DNA from: Treponema sp.
Lineage (GTDB): Bacteria > Spirochaetota > Spirochaetia > Treponematales > Treponemataceae
NCBI GenBank assembly: GCA_016293645.1
Contig: JAEDDW010000018.1
Coordinates: 1 to 28,683 of the forward strand
DNA length: 28,683 nucleotides
Direction of reading: 5' to 3'
Part shown: piece after piece, positions 14,549 to 22,224 of the stretch
How the letters are laid out: each line of letters begins with the position of its first letter
Numbering within the stretch: position 1 is the stretch's first letter
The notes under the pieces: model-generated
Told to the model about the DNA's origin: nothing
What the model saw: the letters and a program-made list of their open reading frames with translations, nothing else
Databases searched by the model: none
Position numbers and translations under genes: made by a program

Positions 14549-14576
14549 TAAACGTAAATATAAAGCTTGACGATAA
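14549..14576 (+). promoter_or_regulatory. Sigma-28 (FliA)-like promoter of flaA pair
   Basis: TAAA (14549-14552), 16 bp, GACGATAA (14569-14576), against the flagellar sigma-28 pattern TAAA-N15-GCCGATAA. Transcription would begin near 14583, about 23 nt before the ATG and upstream of the AAGGAG site. It would allow a second, flagellar-timed input. Confidence 0.5.
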
Positions 14577-14605
14577 ATAAGAAAATCGTATTCAAGGAGA
14601 TTTGA

Positions 14606-15337
14606 ATGAAAAAGGGCGTAGTCGTTTTGGGTGGCCTTATTCTTGGACTTGCATTCTGCTTGCCTGCAGCTGCTCAGCCAAGTGCAAAGGCTGTTGAGAC
14701 AATTGTTATCGACAACTTCGATGAAGACAAGGAATGGTCATGGGCATGCCAGGCCAGCCGCTTTGTTGCAGATGGATATCCTATCGTGAAGAAGTTTGAA
14801 GGAATTCCAAATTCTTTGGTTCCTTATCATAAGGATTCTGATCCAACAGCTCAGGTTCTTGGTGCAAAGATTGCATTCAACCGCAAGGGTGACAACTGGT
14901 TCGAGATCTATCCTGCAAAGGACAATGAACTTTCTGAAATTCCTTTTGTTGGAACAGTAACACAGATTGATTTCTGGATCTGGGGTGCTAACTACAACTA
15001 CAGACTTGAACTTCTCGTTCGCGATGCAGACGGTCGCGTTCACACTCTCAAGGCTGGAAACCTTATGTTCCACGGCTGGAGAAACATTGTTGTAAATGTT
15101 CCTGGTTATATCCGCCAGCATTCTAGAATCCGTTCAGGACGTACAGACATGTCATTTGTTGGATTCAGAATCCGTACAGATGCAGCAGAAGCTGTTGATG
15201 ACTATGTAGTATATTTTGACAACTTCAAGTATACAACAAACACATTGTCTAATGTATATGATGGTTATGCCCTTAGAAACGCTGACTTTGGTGATTCAAA
15301 GGAAGGATCATCAGATTCTACTGCAGACGCAAAATAA
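14606..15337 (+). CDS. flaA: Flagellar filament outer-layer protein FlaA (first copy)
   Basis: A 243-residue FlaA-family protein, the sheath protein that coats the FlaB core of spirochaete periplasmic flagella. A signal peptide is clear: basic MKKG, a hydrophobic core to about 19, then PAAA before Gln24. Aromatic blocks shared with the second copy are seen: the IDNFDEDKEWSW opening, VLGAKIAFNRKGDNWFEIYPAK, VTQIDFWIWGANYNYRLELLVRD, LMFHGWRNIVVNVP and VGFRIRT, ending with an acidic Ser/Asp tail. AAGGAG precedes the ATG. It is 19 bases upstream of the second copy. I do not assign the FlaA1/FlaA2 number with confidence. Confidence 0.92.
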   Translation: MKKGVVVLGGLILGLAFCLPAAAQPSAKAVETIVIDNFDEDKEWSWACQASRFVADGYPIVKKFEGIPNSLVPYHKDSDPTAQVLGAKIAFNRKGDNWFEIYPAKDNELSEIPFVGTVTQIDFWIWGANYNYRLELLVRDADGRVHTLKAGNLMFHGWRNIVVNVPGYIRQHSRIRSGRTDMSFVGFRIRTDAAEAVDDYVVYFDNFKYTTNTLSNVYDGYALRNADFGDSKEGSSDSTADAK

Positions 15338-15356
15338 AAGTAGAGGTGGAATATAA

Positions 15357-16082
15357 ATGAAAAAGATTCAGTATGCAATTATGGCATTGACTGTAGCCTT
15401 TGCTGGTTCGGTTTTTGCTCAGACATCAAGCTTGTCAGAACCTGATGCATCAAACATCGGTAACGACAGCGCTCGTCAGGCACTTCGTGAAGTAAGCGTT
15501 GAACGCTTTGAACGTGAAGGTTCATGGAATGTACATATTTCACCAGACTATGGTGTTATCCAGGGACGCCTTTTTGAAGGTTCTCCTGCTGCAAAGGAAG
15601 AACTTAACGACAAGGACAATCAGCAGATCGAAGATACAAAGGTTCTTGGTGTAAAGGTAGAATTCTTCAGACGTGGTATAAACTCATTCTACATCACATC
15701 TGCTCGCCCAATTCCAATTGAAGGTGTTACAAAGACAGTTTCTGTTTGGGCATGTGGACGTAACATGGGTCATCAGCTTTGGCTTTTGGTTCAGGATTAT
15801 AATGGAAACAACTTTGAAATCTGGATGGGATCTCTTGAATTCAGTGGCTGGAAGAAGCTCACAACAGCAATTCCTCCATCCCCAGATAGCGAACATGGTA
15901 TCATCCAGCAGAGCGTCTACCATGGTGACAAGCCTGGTCTTCGCATCGTAGGATTCCGTGTAGACTGTAGTCCAATGGATGCACAGGGATCATTCTACAT
16001 GTACCTTGATGACATGCGCGCTGTTACAGATCTTTATGATCTTGAAAACAGAGATGATGATGATATGATGGATAACTGGTAA
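15357..16082 (+). CDS. flaA: Flagellar filament outer-layer protein FlaA (second copy)
   Basis: A 241-residue paralogue of the gene just upstream, with its own signal peptide (MKKIQY, hydrophobic core, cleavage expected after VFA before Gln22). It shares the order of blocks: VERFEREGSWNVHISPDYG, VLGVKVEFFRRGINSFYI, VTKTVSVWACGRNMGHQLWLLVQD, LEFSGWKKLTTAIP and IVGFRVD, and ends with a very acidic tail (RDDDDMMDNW). GAGGTGG precedes the ATG. The two copies are clearly divergent in sequence, so they are old paralogues rather than a recent duplication. A strong terminator follows 20 bases after the stop. Confidence 0.92.
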   Translation: MKKIQYAIMALTVAFAGSVFAQTSSLSEPDASNIGNDSARQALREVSVERFEREGSWNVHISPDYGVIQGRLFEGSPAAKEELNDKDNQQIEDTKVLGVKVEFFRRGINSFYITSARPIPIEGVTKTVSVWACGRNMGHQLWLLVQDYNGNNFEIWMGSLEFSGWKKLTTAIPPSPDSEHGIIQQSVYHGDKPGLRIVGFRVDCSPMDAQGSFYMYLDDMRAVTDLYDLENRDDDDMMDNW

Positions 16083-16103
16083 TTCAGTATCTTGATTTGG
16101 ATG

Positions 16104-16135
16104 GCCCTGCATTTGACATGCGGGGCTTTTTTTTT
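16104..16135 (+). terminator. Rho-independent terminator after flaA pair
   Basis: GCCCTGCA (16104-16111) pairs with TGCGGGGC (16119-16126), 8 bp with one wobble and a 7-nt loop, followed by nine T (16127-16135). Confidence 0.9.
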
Positions 16136-16160
16136 CGGAATTTTATAAACTCAAATTTTG

Positions 16161-17522
16161 ATGGAAAACGTATACTCTAAAAAAAATATTTACCGCCAGA
16201 TTTCAAAACTGGCTTTTCCTATTGCGCTTCAGAATCTGTTGTCTGCATGTGTCAATTCCGTTGATGTGATCATGCTTAATTTTGTAGGTCAGGATGCTGT
16301 AGCTGCTGTTTCGCTTGCTTCTCAATATTCATTTGTTTTATGGTGCATCTATTTTGGTCTTGGTACGGGACTTACAATTCTTGGCGCTCAGTACTATGGC
16401 AAGAAGGATTACAAAGCCATCGCTGCTGTTGAAGGTATTGCTCTCCGTTTTACTGTAATTGTCGGTGGTTTGTTTTTCATTGGAACTTTCTTTTTCCCGC
16501 AGGTTCTGATGGGGTGGTTCACCAATGATGAAAAACTTATTGGTCTTGGTTGCTACTACATGCGCATTGTTTCTTTCAGCTATCTTTTAAATACTGTAGT
16601 TGAAGTATATTTCAGCACCCTTAAGTCCGTTTCCAGAGTCAGGGCAAGTACTGTTGTCAATGTTGCCGCCAATGTGCTCAACATTTTACTTAATGCATCA
16701 TTTATTTTTGGATGGCTTGGACTGCCAAAGCTTGGTATAGCAGGCGTTGCTCTTGCCACATCCATTTCTTCTTTGCTCAGATTGGTTTGTGTTATTGTTC
16801 TTTCTGCGAGAAGTCCTGATGTGAAAATCAAGTTTTCAATGATTTTCATAAGGAATAAAATTCTTTTCCAGGATTTCTTCAGGCTTTCGTTGCCGGCTCT
16901 TCTGAACGACCTGGTGTGGGGGCTTGCTTTTTCCGTCTACACTGGAATCATGGGACATCTTAATTCTGATGCTGTTGCAGCTTTCTCATTTGTCGCTATT
17001 GTCCGTAATTTTGGACAGGTTCTATGCTTTGGTGTTGCGAATGGTGGCGGATTGTTCCTCGGAAAAGTTTTGGGTGAAAACAATCTTAAAGATGGAAAAG
17101 TCGTTGCCAGCTGCCTGGTCAAACTTACAGTCATTACAGGTGCCATTGGAGGTCTCATAATATTTGCCGCATCTCCATTGGTACTCGGATTTGCCGATCT
17201 GACTCCCGAGGCATATGAATTCCTCAAGAAAATGCTTTTTATAAACTGTTTCTATGTAATGGGAAGTGCTGTGAACACTACTTTTATCTGCGGTATCTTC
17301 CGCAGTGGCGGTGACAGCAGGTTTGGATTGATATGCGATACCATCAACATGTGGGTGTATGCAGTTCCGCTTGGATTGATTTCTGCTTTCGTTCTAAAAC
17401 TACCTGTAATGTCCGTCTATCTTCTCATGTGCACAGATGAATTTGTAAAGTGGCCTGTTGTCTTCTGGCATTACAGTAAAAAGTCTTGGCTTAAAAACAT
17501 TACCAGGGAGAATGTTGCATGA
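16161..17522 (+). CDS. MATE-family efflux transporter
   Basis: A 453-residue polytopic membrane protein of the multidrug and toxic-compound extrusion type, an Na+ or H+ antiporter with twelve membrane helices in two pseudo-symmetric halves. The opening IYRQISKLAFPIALQNLLSACVNSVDVIMLNFVG is characteristic, as is the second-half start FFRLSLPALLNDLVWGLAFSVYTGIMG. A TTG one codon earlier is in frame, but ATG at 16161 is the natural start. No ribosome binding site is visible. TATAAA at 16144-16149 could be a -10, without a good -35. Its stop overlaps the GH26 start (ATGA). The substrate is unknown. Confidence 0.9.
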   Translation: MENVYSKKNIYRQISKLAFPIALQNLLSACVNSVDVIMLNFVGQDAVAAVSLASQYSFVLWCIYFGLGTGLTILGAQYYGKKDYKAIAAVEGIALRFTVIVGGLFFIGTFFFPQVLMGWFTNDEKLIGLGCYYMRIVSFSYLLNTVVEVYFSTLKSVSRVRASTVVNVAANVLNILLNASFIFGWLGLPKLGIAGVALATSISSLLRLVCVIVLSARSPDVKIKFSMIFIRNKILFQDFFRLSLPALLNDLVWGLAFSVYTGIMGHLNSDAVAAFSFVAIVRNFGQVLCFGVANGGGLFLGKVLGENNLKDGKVVASCLVKLTVITGAIGGLIIFAASPLVLGFADLTPEAYEFLKKMLFINCFYVMGSAVNTTFICGIFRSGGDSRFGLICDTINMWVYAVPLGLISAFVLKLPVMSVYLLMCTDEFVKWPVVFWHYSKKSWLKNITRENVA

Positions 17523-18472
17523 TCAATTGTTCCAATAAAAATGCGTCAGACGAAGCAAGAAAGCTTCTGCAATTTCTTAATGATACGGCCGGAAATAAAA
17601 TTATTACTGGACAGCATACTCAGACTAATCCCATGGAAGAAATTGCTTACATAAAATCCATCACCGGATGTGAACCTTTGCTTCGTGGTTTTGAACTTCT
17701 TGGTTATTCTCCAAACATCAACTATGAAGATGCTGATGAGGCATGTCTCACTGAAGTTGAAGAAAACAAGGAGACCATGAAAACAGCTCTTGAATGGGCA
17801 AAGTCCAACGGTGCATCTCAGATAAAATGCATTTTGACATTCAGCTTTCACTGGTTTTCTCCTCTCGGAGGGCGAGATAAAAGTTTTTATGCGAAAAATA
17901 CTGACTTTGATCCTGAAAGAATTCTTGTTGACGGATCTCCTGAAAACAAGGCTTTTTATAATGACATGGACAGTATAGCGAAAGTATTGGAAGAGTTCCG
18001 GCTTGAAAAAATCCCTGTCCTATGGCGGCCATTTCACGAAAGTTATGGAAAGTGGTTCTGGTGGGGAAGTAAAGGTCCGGAAGTTGCCTGCCGGCTTTAT
18101 CGCATGATGTATGACTACTATGTAAATGAAAAGCATCTGGACAATCTTTTGTGGGTGTGGAACTGTGATGTTGCATCAGCTTATCCTGGTGATGACTGTG
18201 TCGATGTAAATTCCATTGATGTCTATCTTGAAGAGAAAAAAGCGACGGATTATAGGGCGGAATACGAAAGACTGACTGAAGCCTGCGGAAAAAACAAAGT
18301 GGTCGCTCTTGCTGAAGTAGGGTATAATCCTGATGTCGAGCTTCTTTCCAGGACAAAAATTCCATGGGCTTACTTCATGACATGGAGCAAGGAATTCTCC
18401 ATGGACGGAATCCGAAATACAAAAGAGGATCTTTGTAAAATGTATTCAAGTGACTACAGCCTTAAATTGTGA
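17519..18472 (+). CDS. Glycoside hydrolase family 26 (beta-mannanase-like)
   Basis: A 317-residue GH26 enzyme, the family of beta-1,4-mannanases and related mannobiohydrolases. Diagnostic parts are IITGQHTQ (28-34), the WRPFHESYGKWFWWG block (169-183) with the acid/base Glu174, WVWN (212-215), and VALAEVGYNP with nucleophile Glu266. There is no signal peptide and no carbohydrate-binding module, so it should act in the cytoplasm on imported short manno-oligosaccharides. It overlaps the transporter gene by 4 bases, suggesting they are made together. The family is secure; exact substrate is not. Confidence 0.88.
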   Translation: MINCSNKNASDEARKLLQFLNDTAGNKIITGQHTQTNPMEEIAYIKSITGCEPLLRGFELLGYSPNINYEDADEACLTEVEENKETMKTALEWAKSNGASQIKCILTFSFHWFSPLGGRDKSFYAKNTDFDPERILVDGSPENKAFYNDMDSIAKVLEEFRLEKIPVLWRPFHESYGKWFWWGSKGPEVACRLYRMMYDYYVNEKHLDNLLWVWNCDVASAYPGDDCVDVNSIDVYLEEKKATDYRAEYERLTEACGKNKVVALAEVGYNPDVELLSRTKIPWAYFMTWSKEFSMDGIRNTKEDLCKMYSSDYSLKL

Positions 18473-18478
18473 TATATT
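18450..18478 (+). promoter_or_regulatory. Promoter of ruvAB, predicted leaderless
   Basis: GTGACT (18450-18455, 4 of 6 consensus), 17-bp spacer, TATATT (18473-18478) directly after the GH26 stop, then 6 nt to the ruvA ATG. No ribosome binding site is present. Confidence 0.6.
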
Positions 18479-18484
18479 TAACTC

Positions 18485-19105
18485 ATGTTCAACAGTCTTA
18501 GCGGAATCATAACGGGGAAATTTCCCCAGAAACTATATATTGATACTCATGGGATTGAATGGGATGTCACGTGTCCTGACAGCGCTCTTGAAAAGTTTCC
18601 TGATGTAGGTAGTGAAGGACGTGTTTTTGTATGGATGCAGCACACCGACAATCTGATGAATCTTTATGGATTTGCGTCAGACCGCGACCGTTCACTTTTT
18701 TTTGATCTGCTCAAAGTTGACGGCATTGGTCCTAAAGGTGCCGTGAAAATCATGAGCAATATTTCTACGGATCAGCTGGTTTCAATTCTTGAAAACGGGG
18801 ATTTGGGGCTTCTCGAAAAAGTTCCTGGCGTCGGAAAAAAGACTGCGGCAAAAATGCTGCTTCAGCTTAAAGGCAAGCTGACACTTGAAAGCGGAACTGG
18901 TTCCTCTCCTGCAAAGAAAGCTGCATCTCCTTATGCTGATGTTATTTCGGCTCTTGTGGACATGGGGTACGACAAGTCTAAGGCTGCAGATGCTGTTGAA
19001 AAAATTGTCGGGCAGTTGTCTACCGATGAAACTTTTGCAAAGGCCGGACAAAGCCAGAAAGAAGATCTGATTTTCCGCCGTGCCATTGTTGAACTTGCCA
19101 ATTAG
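18485..19105 (+). CDS. ruvA: Holliday junction helicase subunit RuvA
   Basis: A 206-residue RuvA, the tetrameric junction-binding subunit of the RuvAB branch-migration motor. Domain I is the OB fold (FNSLSGIITGK to NLMNLYGFAS). Domain II carries two helix-hairpin-helix motifs (LLKVDGIGPKGAVKIM and LEKVPGVGKKTAAKMLLQLKGK). The C-terminal RuvB-contacting domain is ISALVDMGYDKSKAADAV. Start follows a -10 box by 6 nt. ruvB begins 13 bases after the stop. Confidence 0.97.
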   Translation: MFNSLSGIITGKFPQKLYIDTHGIEWDVTCPDSALEKFPDVGSEGRVFVWMQHTDNLMNLYGFASDRDRSLFFDLLKVDGIGPKGAVKIMSNISTDQLVSILENGDLGLLEKVPGVGKKTAAKMLLQLKGKLTLESGTGSSPAKKAASPYADVISALVDMGYDKSKAADAVEKIVGQLSTDETFAKAGQSQKEDLIFRRAIVELAN

Positions 19106-19117
19106 TTGGAGTAACAG

Positions 19118-20308
19118 ATGATCAAAAGTGTAAATGCAAGAAGTTCCCGCTCAAAAAAAAATACTCCAGAAGACGAAATGAATATTGTTTCCCAGCTTGC
19201 TTCTCAGGCTGCTGCCGGACGGGCCATGGAGAATGACGGTTCATCTATGAACATAGTCCGTGCCAGTGACGGCATGTTCAACGATAGTGCCATAGTGCGT
19301 CCTGATCTGATTACGGAAGACGACAGCGGGGAAGGTAGCCTCCGTCCTCTTTGTCTTGATGACTTCATGGGTCAGAGTGAAATAAAGAAAAACCTTGGAA
19401 CTTTCATCAAGGCTGCAAAGGATCGTGGTGACGCCCTGGATCATCTTTTCCTGATTGGTCCGCCAGGTCTTGGAAAAACAACTCTTGCTCAGATCACTGC
19501 AAATGAACTTTGCGCAGATTTTAAAGTTACTTCTGCACCAGCTTTGGACAAGCCAAAGGATCTTGCTGGTATCTTAAGTACCATTACTCCAAAAACGGTT
19601 TTTTTCATCGATGAAATTCACCGTCTTAAGCCTGCCATCGAAGAGATGCTTTACATCGCCATGGAAGATTTTGAGCTGGACTGGGTTATTGGCCAGGGAG
19701 CTGCTGCCCGTACAGTACGCATACCGATTCCTCATTTTACTCTGGTTGGTGCTACGACAAAGGCCGGTATGGTCTCAAAACCTCTCCAGACACGTTTTGG
19801 AATCATCCAGAGATTCAATTTCTATACTCGTGAAGAACTTGCAAAAATCATTCATCGTTCCGCAAAAATTCTCGATGTTGCCATTGATGATGATGCGGCA
19901 CTTCTTATGGCCGACTGCAGCCGTGGAACACCTCGTGTCACTAACAGGGTCCTTAGACGAATGAGGGATTTTGCCCAGGTGGAGGGCAGCGGAAGGATTA
20001 CAAGAGAAATTGTTGCTGATGGTTTGAAAAGGCTTGGAATCGACAGTATGGGTCTTGAAAATTATGACCGAGAAATTTTGCTTGCCATAATCGAAAAATT
20101 TGGCGGTGGACCTGTAGGTGCTGAAACCCTTGCCATTTCCATCGGTGAAAGTCAGGATACTCTCGAAGATTACTATGAGCCATATCTGATTCAGTGCGGA
20201 TTTCTTGCAAGGACTCCACGCGGAAGAATTGCAACGGAAAAAGCTTACGAACATCTTGGTCTGACATATTCACCAGGAATTTCTAAAAGCCAGGCGGAAC
20301 TCTTCTAA
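19118..20308 (+). CDS. ruvB: Holliday junction helicase subunit RuvB with N-terminal extension
   Basis: A 396-residue AAA+ motor of the RuvAB complex. Walker A GPPGLGKT is at 114-121, DEIH of Walker B at 165-168, sensor I around VGATTK, an arginine-finger region (TRFGIIQR), sensor II near SRGTPRVTNRVLRR, and a C-terminal winged helix ending GLTYSPGISKSQAELF. Usual RuvB proteins are about 335-350 residues; here some 50 extra residues precede the normal beginning (near Met53, then IVRPDLI). The extended start is supported by GGAG 6 nt before the ATG at 19118, whereas Met53 has no clear site. The extension is polar and low in hydrophobics. Confidence 0.95.
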   Translation: MIKSVNARSSRSKKNTPEDEMNIVSQLASQAAAGRAMENDGSSMNIVRASDGMFNDSAIVRPDLITEDDSGEGSLRPLCLDDFMGQSEIKKNLGTFIKAAKDRGDALDHLFLIGPPGLGKTTLAQITANELCADFKVTSAPALDKPKDLAGILSTITPKTVFFIDEIHRLKPAIEEMLYIAMEDFELDWVIGQGAAARTVRIPIPHFTLVGATTKAGMVSKPLQTRFGIIQRFNFYTREELAKIIHRSAKILDVAIDDDAALLMADCSRGTPRVTNRVLRRMRDFAQVEGSGRITREIVADGLKRLGIDSMGLENYDREILLAIIEKFGGGPVGAETLAISIGESQDTLEDYYEPYLIQCGFLARTPRGRIATEKAYEHLGLTYSPGISKSQAELF

Positions 20309-20328
20309 GAGTCCTTGTTTTCCGGCAT

Positions 20329-20357
20329 TTGTAAAGAAACATTACATTCACTATAAT
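20329..20357 (+). promoter_or_regulatory. Promoter of queA, predicted leaderless
   Basis: TTGTAA (20329-20334), 17-bp spacer, perfect TATAAT (20352-20357), then 7 nt to the ATG at 20365. No ribosome binding site is present. A small hairpin (ACTCT-TCTA-AGAGT, 20299-20312) at the end of ruvB, followed by a T-rich stretch, may weakly separate the two genes. Confidence 0.75.
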
Positions 20358-20364
20358 ACTCAGC

Positions 20365-21396
20365 ATGCAGACTTCAGACTTTAATTTTGAATTACCGGAA
20401 GAACTTATTGCCCAGCGTCCAAGTGGTGAACGTGGAAATGATAAGCTCATGTTTTTGAATAAAACCACGGGTGCCGTCGAACATCACAAGATGGAAGAGA
20501 TAGTCGATCTGGTAGCTTCTGGAACACTTATGATTTTCAATGACAGCCGTGTCCGAAGAAGCCGCTGTTACGGAATAAAAACTACAAGCGGTCGTGAGCA
20601 GGAATTCATGTTTCTGAATCCGATTGGTGACGGTTCCAGCTGGAATACAATGGTCAAGGGTGCAAAGAAAGTCAAGACTGGAAATGAGTACAAGTTTTCA
20701 GATGGGACCATTGGAGTGATTCCGGAAGTTGCTGAGGGCTCTGAATTCCGTACAATCAAATTCGATAAGCCGATCGATGAGGCGTGGTTTGAAAGAAATG
20801 GCCACATTCCTCTTCCACCTTACATCCGTCGTGAGGATGATGACACTGATAGTGAAAGATATCAGACCGTCTATGCCAGAGAGACTGGCAGTGCAGCTGC
20901 TCCTACTGCAGGTCTTCATTATACTGAAGAGACTTTACAGAAACTTAGAGACAAGGGAGTTGAGCTTGCCTGGGTTACTCTTCATGTAGGACTAGGAACT
21001 TTTCTTCCGGTCCGCGAAGACAATATCGAAGATCATAAGATGCATACTGAATACTACACTGTATCGGAAGAAACTGCCGCAAAAGTTGCAAAGGCAAAAG
21101 CTGAAGGTCGTCCAGTCCTTGCAGTCGGAACCACCAGTGTGCGTACTCTTGAAAGTGCCAGCGATGATAGTGGTGCATTGATTCCAGGTACTCGCGGTAC
21201 AAATATTTTCATGTATCCAGGATACAGGTTCAAGGTCGTTGATCAGATGTTTACAAACTTTCATACACCTGAAAGTACTTTGATAATGCTGGTCTCAGCT
21301 TTCGCTGGGAAAGACAATATAATGTCTGCTTACAGGCAGGCTGTAGAAAACCGATACAGATTCTTCAGCTACGGCGACTGTATGCTGATAAAGTAA
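20365..21396 (+). CDS. queA: tRNA preQ1(34) S-adenosylmethionine ribosyltransferase-isomerase
   Basis: A 343-residue QueA, which transfers and isomerises the ribosyl of SAM onto preQ1 in tRNA to make epoxyqueuosine. Family blocks are clear: FELPEELIAQRPSGERGNDKLM at the start, NDSRVRRSR, GHIPLPPYIRR, YQTVYARETGSAAAPTAGLHYTEE, LHVGLGTFLPV, AVGTTSVRTLES, and TNFHTPESTLIMLVSAFAG near the end. Length is typical. It follows ruvAB, a common bacterial order, but has its own promoter. It converges on the xanthine-dehydrogenase-like operon with only 21 bases between and no visible terminator. Confidence 0.96.
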   Translation: MQTSDFNFELPEELIAQRPSGERGNDKLMFLNKTTGAVEHHKMEEIVDLVASGTLMIFNDSRVRRSRCYGIKTTSGREQEFMFLNPIGDGSSWNTMVKGAKKVKTGNEYKFSDGTIGVIPEVAEGSEFRTIKFDKPIDEAWFERNGHIPLPPYIRREDDDTDSERYQTVYARETGSAAAPTAGLHYTEETLQKLRDKGVELAWVTLHVGLGTFLPVREDNIEDHKMHTEYYTVSEETAAKVAKAKAEGRPVLAVGTTSVRTLESASDDSGALIPGTRGTNIFMYPGYRFKVVDQMFTNFHTPESTLIMLVSAFAGKDNIMSAYRQAVENRYRFFSYGDCMLIK

Positions 21397-21417
21397 GCCT
21401 GGAAAGTCCAAAGAAAA

Positions 21418-22224
21418 TCAGGTCAACTGTTCGAAAGAATTTCGCAGAAGATTCAGAAACTGTGCCTTGACTATGGACGGTTCTTTTTCAAAAGTTTTCT
21501 CTGCCTTGTATATTACTTTTGCTTCTTCTATCAGTTCATCAATCCGCTTTTCGGTAAGAGGAAGCCTGGTTCCGATAATTTTGTTTTCAAATTCCGGAGA
21601 GTAAAATACGGTATTTCCTGCAAATACAACCCTGATGTTTGCAATCATACCTCTTTGCGTTTCAACAAGAAATGCAAAGCCTGCAGACAGTTCTGAAAGT
21701 GAATTTGTCGGACCTATGCGTCTGAAAATCTGAACGTCCCATTCTTCAAGGGGAATCCTGATTTTTGTAAGGATTGTTTTTTCAGGAATTCCTTCAAATT
21801 TATTGAATTGTATGAATTTTGTTTCAGCAGGTGTTTTCAGTTCAAGACGGGCATTCAAGGCAAGAAGGGGAGCCCATAAAGTGTGCTTGATACCTTTCGC
21901 ACAGATGTTTCCGCCAATGGTTCCGATATTCCTTATCTGTTCCGTTCCGATGCTTTTCAGTGCATCCAGTAGAAAATGAGGTAATTTTGATCCTGTGGAA
22001 ATTACTTTTGAAATTGTAACTGCAGCTCCATATTCGATATATCGCTCATGACGATCTATCATGTTTATTTCTGGTATGGCTCTTATGGAAACTGATTTTT
22101 CCCGTAGCTCGTCAAGATCTGTTCCTGTGCAACCGCAGAGGATCTGGATTTCATCGGTGTTTTTGAAGTGAAAGAGAACGTCTGAAAGACTCTTGGAAAT
22201 TAGTACTGTTTTATTTTTTTGCAT
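21418..22224 (-). CDS. FAD-binding subunit, xanthine-dehydrogenase/CoxM-like
   Basis: A 268-residue protein of the FAD subunit family that passes electrons in molybdenum hydroxylases. The second FAD motif is intact in IRNIGTIGGNICA, and CGCTGTDLDEL stands where AGGTDLL is usual. The C-terminal CO-dehydrogenase flavoprotein domain follows with AGFAFLVETQRG. The ATG at 22224 is chosen because GAAGGA lies upstream; a longer frame would start inside the previous gene. It overlaps the 2Fe-2S gene by 14 bases and is the last gene of the run. FAD binding looks plausible, unlike the cofactor site of the large subunit. Confidence 0.8.
   Translation of the reverse strand: MQKNKTVLISKSLSDVLFHFKNTDEIQILCGCTGTDLDELREKSVSIRAIPEINMIDRHERYIEYGAAVTISKVISTGSKLPHFLLDALKSIGTEQIRNIGTIGGNICAKGIKHTLWAPLLALNARLELKTPAETKFIQFNKFEGIPEKTILTKIRIPLEEWDVQIFRRIGPTNSLSELSAGFAFLVETQRGMIANIRVVFAGNTVFYSPEFENKIIGTRLPLTEKRIDELIEEAKVIYKAEKTFEKEPSIVKAQFLNLLRNSFEQLT

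Noticed and set aside
17841..18365. 174-codon minus-strand frame opposite GH26
   Set aside because: It lies wholly antisense to a clear GH26 enzyme, has His/Gln-rich nonsense composition and no start signals.
19775..20254. 159-codon minus-strand frame opposite ruvB
   Set aside because: Antisense to the AAA+ and winged-helix parts of RuvB; a codon-composition shadow.
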